Assembly (NCBI RefSeq): GCF_900142575.1
Contig: NZ_FRBI01000005.1
Coordinates: 62,001 to 126,000, forward strand
Direction: 5' to 3'
DNA: 64,000 nucleotides
Source: Actinacidiphila paucisporea
Lineage (GTDB): Bacteria; Actinomycetota; Actinomycetes; Streptomycetales; Streptomycetaceae
Made by a program: the position numbers and the translations under genes. A model generated the notes under the pieces. The model was not told the origin of the DNA and did no database searches. It saw only the letters and a program-made list of their open reading frames with translations. Each line of letters starts with the position of its first letter. Position 1 is the first letter of the stretch. This document shows, piece by piece, positions 51,302-58,868 of this stretch.

Positions 51302-52465
51302 CTACCGGCCGGACTCGCGGCCGAGCTGGGGCGGGACCGCGTCGCGCGGTCGCTGTACCTCGTACGCCTCGGAGGAGACGTAGACGGTCACCCGGGGCGG
51401 ATGGCCCCGCTGGTGGACCAGCGACACGTAGGCGATCAGGCCCGGGCCGTCGCTCAGCCGGCGCGGGGTCACGGCGGCCAGCGCCCGGTCGAGTGCCGCG
51501 CTGTCCATGCCGTGCTCGCGCAGCACCGCGGCGGCACGGTCGCGTGCCTCGCCGTCGTGCCGGGCGTGTTCGCGGACGGGCACGTGCACCGTGTAGCCGC
51601 TGGGCAGGCCGGTCGCGGTCTCCGTGAAGGAGTGGCAGGTCAGGGTGCGGCGCCTGACGGGGAGTTCGGCGTCGTCCTCGGCGGTGTAGCCGCCGGCGGT
51701 CCGCACGAACCTCGCCATCTGCTCCCGCCCACCGGCGGGCGTCATGGCGGGCATGGCGCCGGCCTCCTCGGCGGACAGGCCGCGGTGGCTGAGGTAGACC
51801 TTCACGCGGGGTGCCTTCCAGTCCCCCAGGTCCAGGCCGACGAAGAGCATGCCGTCGGCCTTCGGCAGGGCGTCGAAGGCTTTGCGGTGGCCGAGCCTGG
51901 CCAGCGTCTCCTGGACGGTCTCGGCCGACCGGTCCTGCCCGGCGACCGCCGGGTTGAGGTAGACCTTGACCCGGGGAATGCCACCGGGACGCAGTTCCAG
52001 CGCGCACCACAGGGCCAGCGGGCCTTCAGGGGAGGCAGGGAAGTACAGGTCCTCGAGCCGGTCGAGGTGGCTGGTGTCGAATTTCCAGCGGTCCGCCATC
52101 TCCCGTATCGCGCGCAGCCCGGTGCGGCCGTTCTCCGCCATGTCGTCGCTGCCGCATCCCGGCTCCACCAGCACCCTGAGGGTGGGAGCCGCGCCCGGCA
52201 GGAAGGCCAGCGAGAATTCCACCGGTGTGTGGTCGTCGGACAGGAAGCTCCGGGATGGCGGCGGCAGCGCCAACGACCTCCGTGCTACCGGGCCCAGGCT
52301 GTCGGTCAGCACACCCGCGTAGGTCTCCGCGTCCGTCCGGTCCAGTTCGGCCACCGCGCACAGCCTGGTCAGCTGCCCGGTCACCAGGTCGCCGAGCCGT
52401 CCACCGTCGCGTTGCGGCCCCCCGTGGCCGGCAAGCTGCTCCGATTCCGGAGCGCGGCTTCTCAC
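51302..52465 (-). CDS. Aromatic (tryptophan) prenyltransferase of the DMATS/ABBA fold
   Basis: 387 residues from GTG 52465. Bacterial DMATS-type enzymes such as IptA and SCO7467 transfer dimethylallyl from DMAPP to the indole ring of tryptophan. Hallmarks: the substrate glutamate in TPVEFSLAF (Glu83, like FgaPT2 Glu89) and basic-x-aromatic diphosphate-binding strands RVKVYLNP (Lys167/Tyr169), RVKVYLSH (Lys222/Tyr224) and RVTVYVSS (Tyr362), repeated once per barrel unit. No DDxxD motif is present, as expected. Length is normal. It sits between a conservon and tryptophanase, 316 bp from the P450 gene, so it may have its own promoter. The ring position prenylated cannot be told. Confidence 0.9.
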   Translation of the reverse strand: MRSRAPESEQLAGHGGPQRDGGRLGDLVTGQLTRLCAVAELDRTDAETYAGVLTDSLGPVARRSLALPPPSRSFLSDDHTPVEFSLAFLPGAAPTLRVLVEPGCGSDDMAENGRTGLRAIREMADRWKFDTSHLDRLEDLYFPASPEGPLALWCALELRPGGIPRVKVYLNPAVAGQDRSAETVQETLARLGHRKAFDALPKADGMLFVGLDLGDWKAPRVKVYLSHRGLSAEEAGAMPAMTPAGGREQMARFVRTAGGYTAEDDAELPVRRRTLTCHSFTETATGLPSGYTVHVPVREHARHDGEARDRAAAVLREHGMDSAALDRALAAVTPRRLSDGPGLIAYVSLVHQRGHPPRVTVYVSSEAYEVQRPRDAVPPQLGRESGR

Positions 52466-52582
52466 TGCGCAGCCCCGGAGACGGCACGGAAGGCGGTATT
52501 TCGCCTTATACGGACGTTAAGAGACCCGCCCCGGGGGGCGGGTACGGGAACTCGCGGCATGCGGGATGTCTTACGTATCAGT

Positions 52583-52596
52583 AAATTGTCCAATTT
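52583..52596. promoter_or_regulatory. Candidate operator/promoter of the prenyltransferase-tryptophanase pair
   Basis: AAATTG (52583-52588) and CAATTT (52591-52596) form a perfect 14-bp inverted repeat about 120 bp upstream of the prenyltransferase start, inside an unusually AT-rich patch of the 316-bp gap (52466-52781). A TTGGAC hexamer overlaps it on the minus strand. I see no gene in the gap. Confidence 0.45.
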
Positions 52597-52781
52597 GAGG
52601 GGGAGATCGCATAGCCGCGACACCGAAGAAATCGCGGAACGTGGATGGGCGGGTGCGCCGACGGGGACAGGCACCACGACTACTCCTTTTTGTTTTTGAC
52701 CAACGCGAATTGCGCCTCGTTGACTACCCGTCCCGTGTATCGGTCATGCAATGCGCTGGCATATTCCGCATGTGTCGTGGA

Positions 52782-54122
52782 TCACACCTTCCACCAAGCC
52801 AGGAAGGAACTCCACAACCCGCCCTTTTCGGACTTCCCCTGCGGCCGGGCCTGGGTTCCGCTTGCCGCAGTCTGTGCCTGTCCCTGCGGCGCCGAACTCC
52901 TCTCGGCGCGGAGCGGGCTGAACCGGGCGGGCAGCGTGGCCAAGGCGCGGTTGAAGGGTCCCGGGCGCCAGGCCAGGCTGTCCTCGGGCACCGCGAGCTC
53001 GATGTCGGGCAGCCGGTTGAGCAGGTTCTCGATGGCCGCCACCGTGATGAGCTGGGCCGGATCCTTTGCCGGGCATCCGTGCGGTCCGGTGCTCCATGCC
53101 AGGTGAGCGCGCTTGCTGAGCAGCTGGCGCGATCCGGAGAAGGCCGGGTCGGAGTTGGCCGCGGCGAAGCTGACCAGCACCAGGTCGCCCGCGTTCAGCC
53201 GGGTCCCCGCGAAGTCGACGTCGGTCACCGGGTAGTGCGGCGCGTAGTTCGACATGGGCGGGTTGTTCCACAACACCTCGTCGATGGCGTCCTCGACCAG
53301 CAGGCCGCCCCCGGAATACCTGTCATCGGACAGAATGAGGTAAAGCCCGTTCCCGATGAGGTTCCGCAACGGCTCGGCACCGGCCCCGAGGAGCAGGACG
53401 AGTTGATGGGCCATTTCTTCGTCGGTAAGATTCGCCGGGTGCTGCATGAGCCAGGAAGTGACATCGTCACCCGGCTTTGCCCGGCGGAGCGCGACAAGTT
53501 CCCCGACGCTCTGCGCGAGCACCTCGTTCGCTTTTTCCGCGTTGATTCCGTCGAAAATACCGTTGATACCGAAGATGACCCGGTCACCGATGTCGGCCGG
53601 GCAGCCGAAGAGCTCGCTGAAGACGAAGAGCGGCAGCAGCTTGGCGTAGTCGTTGAGCAGATCGACGGAACCGCGGGAGTTGAACTGCTCGATAAGGTAG
53701 GTCGATATACGCTCGACGTTCCTCTTCAGCTGGTGCGCGTCCACCCGGGCCATCGTGTCCGTCACCGCCTGCCGCAGCCGCAGGTGGTCGGAGCCGTCAC
53801 TGAACATGCAGTTCGGCCGGTAGGCGAGCAGCGGCACCACCGGGCTGTTCGGACTGACCAGACCCTGGTTGAAGTCGCGCCAGTGGCGCGAGTCCTTCCT
53901 GAACGTGTCCGGATTCTGCAGCAGTTGCAGCGCCGCCAGGTAATCCGTGACGAGAGTGGCGTTCACTCCGGGCGCCAACTCGACCGGTGCGGTCGCCCCG
54001 TAGTTGCGCATCCACGCGTAGTAAGCGTTCGGGTCCGCCGCGAAATCGGGCCCGTAGAGGGGCACCCGGCCGTGGGCGGGGCAGCCCGGCGGAGGCGAGG
54101 GGACCTCTGAATCGATGCTCAC
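52782..54122 (-). CDS. cvnE: Conservon cytochrome P450 (CvnE; CYP157-like) lacking EXXR
   Basis: 446 residues from GTG 54122, one base after the cvnD stop, with AGGAGAG 6 nt upstream. The fold is P450: C-helix SDHLRLRQ, heme thiolate Cys350 in WSTGPHGCPAKDP. Three otherwise conserved elements are altered: the K-helix EXXR is EVLW (282-285), the I-helix AGxxT is AGAEP (247-251), and the heme-loop Phe is Trp343. Loss of EXXR is known for the CYP157 family, which is associated with conservons. The C-terminus has an extra linker and a Trp-rich amphipathic tail (WSSFLAWWKV) that could bind membranes. Catalytic competence is uncertain; a sensing role is possible. Confidence 0.9.
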   Translation of the reverse strand: MSIDSEVPSPPPGCPAHGRVPLYGPDFAADPNAYYAWMRNYGATAPVELAPGVNATLVTDYLAALQLLQNPDTFRKDSRHWRDFNQGLVSPNSPVVPLLAYRPNCMFSDGSDHLRLRQAVTDTMARVDAHQLKRNVERISTYLIEQFNSRGSVDLLNDYAKLLPLFVFSELFGCPADIGDRVIFGINGIFDGINAEKANEVLAQSVGELVALRRAKPGDDVTSWLMQHPANLTDEEMAHQLVLLLGAGAEPLRNLIGNGLYLILSDDRYSGGGLLVEDAIDEVLWNNPPMSNYAPHYPVTDVDFAGTRLNAGDLVLVSFAAANSDPAFSGSRQLLSKRAHLAWSTGPHGCPAKDPAQLITVAAIENLLNRLPDIELAVPEDSLAWRPGPFNRALATLPARFSPLRAERSSAPQGQAQTAASGTQARPQGKSEKGGLWSSFLAWWKV

Positions 54123-54123
54123 G

Positions 54124-54723
54124 TCATGCTCTCCTATCGGTACGCGTCTGCAGATACCGGACCAGGGCGATCAACGCGTCGGCGGATGACTTCTGGTCAC
54201 GGGCGTCACAGGTGACGATGGGGGTTTCGGGTAGCAGGTCGAGGGCTTCCCGCAACTCGTTCTCCGGACGGACCGGCGTCTCGTCGAAGTGGTTGACGGA
54301 GATCGCGTAGGGCAGCCCGTACTGCTCCACCAGATCGATCACCGGGAAGGACTCCTTGAGCCGCTCGGGGTCGACCAGGATCAGCGCCCCGAGAGCGCCC
54401 CTGGTCATGTCCTCCCACACCTGGACGAAGCGCTCCTGCCCGGGCGTCCCGAACAGGTAGAGGACGAGCTTGCTGCTGAGAGTGATACGGCCGAAGTCCA
54501 TCGCCACGGTGGTCGTGGACTTCCCCCGCACCCCGCCGAGGTCGTCGACGTGTGCGCCGGCCTGTGTCATCCGCTCCTCGGTACGCAGCGGAGGGATCTC
54601 GGACATGGTGCCGATGAACGTCGTCTTCCCGACGGCGAAGTGCCCCACGACCAGAATCTTGGCCGCGATCTGCACCGCGTCGTCCAGATAGACGCCATCA
54701 GCCGAATCGGGCCTGGAGCCCAT
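54124..54723 (-). CDS. cvnD: Conservon small GTPase-like protein (CvnD)
   Basis: 199 residues. Ras-like elements: P-loop GHFAVGKTT (27-35), G3 TPGQER (93-98; Gly in place of Asp of DxxG) and an N-H-F-D G4 (144-147) instead of NKxD, features of the MglA/Cvn branch. Its start lies inside the end of cvnC (26-nt overlap). CvnD is thought to bind GTP and associate with CvnA-C in a membrane complex that resembles eukaryotic G-protein signalling. Confidence 0.92.
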   Translation of the reverse strand: MGSRPDSADGVYLDDAVQIAAKILVVGHFAVGKTTFIGTMSEIPPLRTEERMTQAGAHVDDLGGVRGKSTTTVAMDFGRITLSSKLVLYLFGTPGQERFVQVWEDMTRGALGALILVDPERLKESFPVIDLVEQYGLPYAISVNHFDETPVRPENELREALDLLPETPIVTCDARDQKSSADALIALVRYLQTRTDRRA

Positions 54724-55069
54724 TCAGCACCTCCTGGAGGAGTGATACGTCGACAAGTTGCGCGGGTGGCACGGGGGCGCGTACGACGAGGAAGCCGTCC
54801 GCCGACAGGTCGGACAGCAGGACCTTGACGATGCCGATCGGGAGCTTCATGTGCCCCGCGATCTCGGCGACCGACAGAAGCCCTCCGGAACACAGGTCGA
54901 GGACGCTGTGCTTTTCGGGGTCGAGGTGGCTCGGGCGTGGCTGGTCGGACGTGGTGACCAGGGTGATCAGATTGAACTGGTCGTCGTCCGGGAGCCCGCG
55001 CCCGTTCGTGATGACGTACGGTCGCACTAATTCCACGGACAGCGCTTCGGGATCCCCAGGTGTGCTCAT
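54698..55069 (-). CDS. cvnC: Conservon DUF742 protein (CvnC)
   Basis: 123 residues. DUF742 pattern: VRPYVITNGRG, LDPEKHSVLDLCSGGLLSVAEIAGHMKLPIGIVKVLLSDLSADGFL, a winged-helix-like region. The start overlaps cvnB by 4 nt and the stop overlaps cvnD by 26 nt. It is a scaffold or nucleic-acid-binding-like partner in the CvnA-D complex; function not settled. Confidence 0.92.
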   Translation of the reverse strand: MSTPGDPEALSVELVRPYVITNGRGLPDDDQFNLITLVTTSDQPRPSHLDPEKHSVLDLCSGGLLSVAEIAGHMKLPIGIVKVLLSDLSADGFLVVRAPVPPAQLVDVSLLQEVLNGLQARFG

Positions 55070-55467
55070 GCCTGGGTACTCGTGTTCTCACGCAGCGGAC
55101 TGGTCAGCGCCTTGCCGAGCTGTCCGACAAGCTGCTGCATCCGGAAGGTGATCGCTCCCATGTCGACGTCGGGCGCGGACGAGACGGCCAGATACGCGCC
55201 CGCTCCCGCGGCGATGAGGAAGACCCATCCGCCGTCGAACTCGACCAGGGTCTGCCGCCACTGCATATGGGAGCCGCCGCAGAAGCCGGCCATGGTGCGG
55301 CTCAACGACTGGATGCCGCTCATGGCCGCAGCGACGGTGTCGGCATCGTCCTTCATGATCTCCTGCGAGCGGGCCATGAGAAGGCCGTCGGCGGAGATCA
55401 GGATCGCATGACGGGCCCCTGGGACTTCTAGGGCGCTGTCAAGCATCCATGACAGGTCGTTGTTCAC
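55066..55467 (-). CDS. cvnB: Conservon roadblock/LC7 protein (CvnB)
   Basis: 133 residues. The roadblock/LC7 domain (about 5-110): LSWMLDSALEVPGARHAILISADGLLMARS, then MSGIQSLSRTMAGF and LVEFDGGWVFLIAAGAGAYLAV. Roadblock proteins act as GTPase-activating or scaffolding partners for MglA-like GTPases such as CvnD. It overlaps cvnA by 4 nt (55464-55467) and cvnC by 4 nt. Confidence 0.93.
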   Translation of the reverse strand: MNNDLSWMLDSALEVPGARHAILISADGLLMARSQEIMKDDADTVAAAMSGIQSLSRTMAGFCGGSHMQWRQTLVEFDGGWVFLIAAGAGAYLAVSSAPDVDMGAITFRMQQLVGQLGKALTSPLRENTSTQA

Positions 55468-56570
55468 TGCGGATCGTGCCCTTCCGTGTTTGCGGAGCGC
55501 CCGGACTGTGTGCCGAGCTGGAAGGCGGCCATAATCGATGCAGTTTCCGCTTCCGTCCGGGCCGGAGCACGGGTGGAATCCGCTTGCGGCACGATGGATA
55601 TCGAGCCTTTTCGACTACGTTTCGGGAGGCCACCGGGGGTGGAAGTGCTCACTTCTGGCGCTGCTGCCCCCGATGTGCGGGAAGGCATCGGCGCTTCTTC
55701 CGGCTCTGGCATGCTGGTCAGAAGCTCCTCGGGAATCAGCACCACCGCGCGTACACCACCGTACGGAGACGAAGAATCGACGGAAACGCTGAATCCGTAT
55801 CGGGCGGCGAGCACGCCGATGACCGCGAAACCGAACTGCGGCGGGTTTCCGAGTGCGGTGATGTCGGTGGGGCCCTGCGGCGACAGCAGGTGATCGGCCC
55901 GCTTCTTCTCCTCCTCGTTCATACCGACACCGGCATCATCGATAATGATGCAGACACCCTTGGGCACTGTGCGGGTGGTGATGTCGATAGGGGAGTCGGG
56001 AGCGGAATAGCTGGTCGCATTGTCAAGCAGCTCGGCAAGCGCCAGTGCGACCGGTTCGACAGCCCGGCCGGTCATGGCGAAATTGCTCTGGGAACGGATT
56101 TCGACCCGGGTGTAGTGCCGGATTCTGCCCTTCGCGCTGCGCACCACGTCGTAGACCGAGGCGTCGGCCCGCTGCCTGCCCAGCCACCCGTCGCAGAGCA
56201 CGGCGATGGCCTGGGCACGCCTGCCGAACTGCGAGTTCATGTGGTCGATCTCCAGGAGGTCCTGGAGCACGTAGTGCTCACCGTACTTCCCCTGCGCCTT
56301 GGAGATGGCCAGCTGCTGTTCATTCGCGAGACCCTGGAGCGTTCGCATCGCGGATTTCAGCGCACTCTTGGTGGCGTCCTCCGCACGGATCCGGGCCTCG
56401 TGCACGGAAGCGGCGTAACTGCCTTCGAGTTCCGCGTAACGGCTCTCGACGACCGCCTTCTCCCGGCGTGTCTTGGTTCGCGCTCTGCGCTCGCGCACTA
56501 TGACAGTGGCGGCGAGCGGCGTGCCAGCGATCAGAGCCCAGAGCGCTGGATCCTGTATGTAATGCGTCAT
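55464..56570 (-). CDS. cvnA: Conservon sensor-kinase-like ATPase (CvnA), short form
   Basis: 368 residues from ATG 56570, with GAGAG 5 nt upstream. A single N-terminal helix (about 8-26, PALWALIAGTPLAATVIV) is followed by a coiled region (30-90) and an HATPase_c domain (about 170-285: ALAELLDNATSYSAPDSPI, IIDDAGVGMNEEE, FGFAVIGVLAARYGFSVSVDSS). The C-terminal 75 residues are Pro/Ser-rich. It lacks the large extracellular nitrate/nitrite-sensing domain of long CvnA proteins, so ligand input is probably direct or by another partner. A histidine acceptor (about residue 110, EIDHMNSQFGRR) matches a DHp-like helix. Confidence 0.9.
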   Translation of the reverse strand: MTHYIQDPALWALIAGTPLAATVIVRERRARTKTRREKAVVESRYAELEGSYAASVHEARIRAEDATKSALKSAMRTLQGLANEQQLAISKAQGKYGEHYVLQDLLEIDHMNSQFGRRAQAIAVLCDGWLGRQRADASVYDVVRSAKGRIRHYTRVEIRSQSNFAMTGRAVEPVALALAELLDNATSYSAPDSPIDITTRTVPKGVCIIIDDAGVGMNEEEKKRADHLLSPQGPTDITALGNPPQFGFAVIGVLAARYGFSVSVDSSSPYGGVRAVVLIPEELLTSMPEPEEAPMPSRTSGAAAPEVSTSTPGGLPKRSRKGSISIVPQADSTRAPARTEAETASIMAAFQLGTQSGRSANTEGHDPQ

Positions 56571-56840
56571 GAGACTCTCTTTAAACGACTAGACGACCGC
56601 CAAGGACTGAAAGGGGGTACTGTGCTTTTGCGTCCGGAATGTCCCGAGAAGCGACGGCGCCCGTACAGCGCCCACGGGGTCTGGGAGCATCGCACTCGGC
56701 CTGTCGACAGCGGCACCGAAGCGTCGATGAATCGAAACGGCTCCATATGCCCGACTGCGGCATAATGCTCCTTGGAGTGGTTAACGCTCTCAACGGATTG
56801 CCGTCCGTCTTACTCGCTTTGGCTGGCGCCGACAAGCGGC

Positions 56841-56866
56841 GTGATCATATCACCACTGATCGATCA
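56841..56866. promoter_or_regulatory. Two palindromes upstream of the conservon
   Basis: GTGATCATATCAC (56841-56853) and TGATCGATCA (56857-56866) are perfect palindromes 3 bp apart, about 270 bp upstream of cvnA, in a 469-bp gap (56571-57039) between cvnA and moeA. The gap is noticeably less GC-rich than its neighbours. They are candidates for a regulator of the conservon; a short reading frame at 56581-56835 is not convincing. Confidence 0.4.
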
Positions 56867-57039
56867 TGCGACCTGCAAGTATCCCTGGCATGAGCCGGCA
56901 TGACGGAGCGTCGACTCCCGATCGGCCGCCAGGTCGGCCCGGCGGCACGGCAGTTGCGGGTACGGGAGGGACACCGGGCCGTCGGCGGCGCCGGTGTCCG
57001 GGGCGAGGGGACCGGGTGGCCCGCCGCCGCCCCGCGGTG

Positions 57040-58524
57040 TCACATCCCGCTCCCCCAGGCCGGCGCGAGCGCCCCGGTGTCGAGCACGGCCGTCTCCTGA
57101 CCGGCCCTGGCGCCGCCCGGCGGGATCACCGCCATGCCGTCGGCGGCGGCCAGGCCGCGCAGCATCGCCGGCCCGGTGAAGTGCAGCGGCCGCGCCGCCG
57201 ACTCGTCGTCGAAGACCACCGGCACCAGCCGGGTGTCCACCGGGTGCCCGGTGACGTCCGCGGTCAGCGGCGCCGCATACGGCGCGGGCACCGGGCGGCC
57301 GGCGAGTGTGCGCAGCACGGGGGCCACCAGCGTGAGCACCCCGGCGACGGCCGCGAGCGGATTGCCCGGCAGCCCGGCCAGCAGGGCGCCGGCGGGCAGT
57401 TCCGCCAGCAGCATCGGGTGCCCCGGCCGTACCGCCACCCCGTCGACCAGCAGTCTCGCGCCCAAGGCGGCCAGGACCGGGTGCACATGGTCCACCGGAC
57501 CGCCCGCCGTGCCGCCGGTGGTCACCACCAGGTCGGCGGTGCTCGCGGCCACGGCGGCACGCAGCACGTCGGCGTCGTCCACCAGCCGGCGCACCGAGGT
57601 GACGTCCGCGCCGAGCCCGCGCAGCCAGGGCGGCAGCATCGGGCCGAGCGCGTCGCGCACCCGGCCGGCCCGCGGCGGCCCGTGGTCGAGCAGCTCGTCG
57701 CCGAGCACCAGGATCTCCACCCGGGGACGCATGGTGACGACCAGTTCGTCATGGCCCGCGGCGGCGGCCAGACCCAGCACCGCGGGCGTCACCACGGTGC
57801 CCGCGGGCAGCAGGTCGTCTCCGCCGCGGCACTCCTGGCCCCTGCGCCGTATCTCCTGGCCGGGGCGGGGCGCGGGATGCGGCGCCGGGACGTGCAGCCA
57901 CTCGCCGTCGGTCCCGCGCCGGATGCTGCCGTACTCGCTGCGCAGCACCGCCGTGGTGCCCGGCGGCAGTACCGCCCCGGTGGCGATACGAACGGCGTGG
58001 CCGCTGAGCAGGGCGTCCGCCGACCGCTGCTGCCCGGCGAGCACCTGGCCCTTCAGCCGCCACGGGCCCGTGCCCGCGACCGCCCAGCCGTCCATGGCCG
58101 AGGAATCGAACGGTGGCAGGTCCGTCAGCGCCAGCAGGTCCCGCGCCAGCGCCATGCCGAGCAGGTCCTCGCCCAGCGGCAGCGCCCGCGCGTCGAGCCG
58201 CCCGCCGGCCCGGCGGGCGATCCGCCGCGCTTCGGGCCAGGAAACAGCGGCCGCCTGGTGCCGGGGCGCGGGTGTGGCCGGTGACCGGTGGCCGGGCTCG
58301 TGCCCGAGCGCGACGACCAGCGGGTCGGTGCTCGGCGGGCGGGCGGCCGGACTTGCCGGGCGGGGGCCGTTGGCCAGTGCGAGGGCGTCGTCGAGCGCCC
58401 GGTCCGCCGAGTCGGCGCCCGGACGGCCGCGCTCCCGTGCGCCGTTCGTCGTCGGCCCGTGGTCCCGTGCGCCGTTCGTCCTCGGCCAGTTGTCCCGTCC
58501 GCCGTCGTCCCGGGGGCCGGTCAT
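57040..58524 (-). CDS. moeA: Molybdopterin molybdotransferase (MoeA)
   Basis: 494 residues from ATG 58524. It inserts molybdate into adenylated molybdopterin. An unconserved hydrophilic N-terminus (about 80 residues, with GARERG-type low complexity) precedes the MoeA body: DLPPFDSSAMDGWAV (about 138-152), RIATGAVLPPGTTAVLRSE, and GLPGNPLAAVAGVLTL. The usual TTGGVSxGxxD loop reads TTGGTAGGPVDH, a divergence in the substrate loop. The start overlaps the DUF6457 stop by 4 nt, so the three genes moeA, DUF6457 and mobA form an operon. Confidence 0.9.
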   Translation of the reverse strand: MTGPRDDGGRDNWPRTNGARDHGPTTNGARERGRPGADSADRALDDALALANGPRPASPAARPPSTDPLVVALGHEPGHRSPATPAPRHQAAAVSWPEARRIARRAGGRLDARALPLGEDLLGMALARDLLALTDLPPFDSSAMDGWAVAGTGPWRLKGQVLAGQQRSADALLSGHAVRIATGAVLPPGTTAVLRSEYGSIRRGTDGEWLHVPAPHPAPRPGQEIRRRGQECRGGDDLLPAGTVVTPAVLGLAAAAGHDELVVTMRPRVEILVLGDELLDHGPPRAGRVRDALGPMLPPWLRGLGADVTSVRRLVDDADVLRAAVAASTADLVVTTGGTAGGPVDHVHPVLAALGARLLVDGVAVRPGHPMLLAELPAGALLAGLPGNPLAAVAGVLTLVAPVLRTLAGRPVPAPYAAPLTADVTGHPVDTRLVPVVFDDESAARPLHFTGPAMLRGLAAADGMAVIPPGGARAGQETAVLDTGALAPAWGSGM

Positions 58525-58811
58525 CCGCCGGACTCCTCGGTCCAGCGCAATGCCAGGTCGGCGGCTTTCCGGGCCGCCTCCCGTACGGCCTCGGGTCCGC
58601 CGCCCGCCTGCGCCGCCGCGTATCCCACCAGAAAAGTGGTCAGCGGGGCGGCCGGCCGCGCTACGCCGTGCGCCGCGTCCCGTGCCAGGTCGAGCAGGAC
58701 CCCGGTGTCCACGTCGAGGTCGATGCCCAGTTCGGCCTTGGCTGCTGCGATCCATTCGTCCACCACACGCCCATGGTCCCCGATCCGGCCCCGCAAGCCA
58801 CCCAGGCTCAC
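58521..58811 (-). CDS. DUF6457 protein
   Basis: 96 residues from GTG 58811 (GGGAG 8 nt upstream); GTG 58766, just before VDEWIAAAKAELGID, is an alternative start, as is ATG 58826. The conserved stretch is DEWIAAAKAELGIDLDVDTGVLLDLARDAAHGVARPAAPLTTFLVGYAAAQAGG, the pattern of DUF6457, which occurs between moeA and mobA in actinobacteria and is sometimes fused to MobA. Likely role in molybdopterin guanylation or delivery; unproven. Confidence 0.8.
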   Translation of the reverse strand: MSLGGLRGRIGDHGRVVDEWIAAAKAELGIDLDVDTGVLLDLARDAAHGVARPAAPLTTFLVGYAAAQAGGGPEAVREAARKAADLALRWTEESGG

Positions 58812-58868
58812 CCCTCGGACTCCCATCCGGCGGTGCGGCGGGCGCGCGGAAGCCCGGGTACCCCGCCC

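Noticed and set aside
48022-51627. 1201-residue open frame on the plus strand
   Set aside because: It runs antisense through the proline-rich protein, the quinone oxidoreductase and tryptophanase, all of which show family motifs; composition is typical of a shadow.
52690-52740. Terminator after the P450 gene
   Set aside because: A short CAACG/CGTTG hairpin exists, but the flanking run is A-rich on the transcribed strand, not T-rich, so it does not fit a terminator for the minus-strand operon.
56581-56835. 84-residue open frame upstream of cvnA
   Set aside because: No ribosome site, no domain, and no codon bias like the neighbours; probably leader or promoter DNA.
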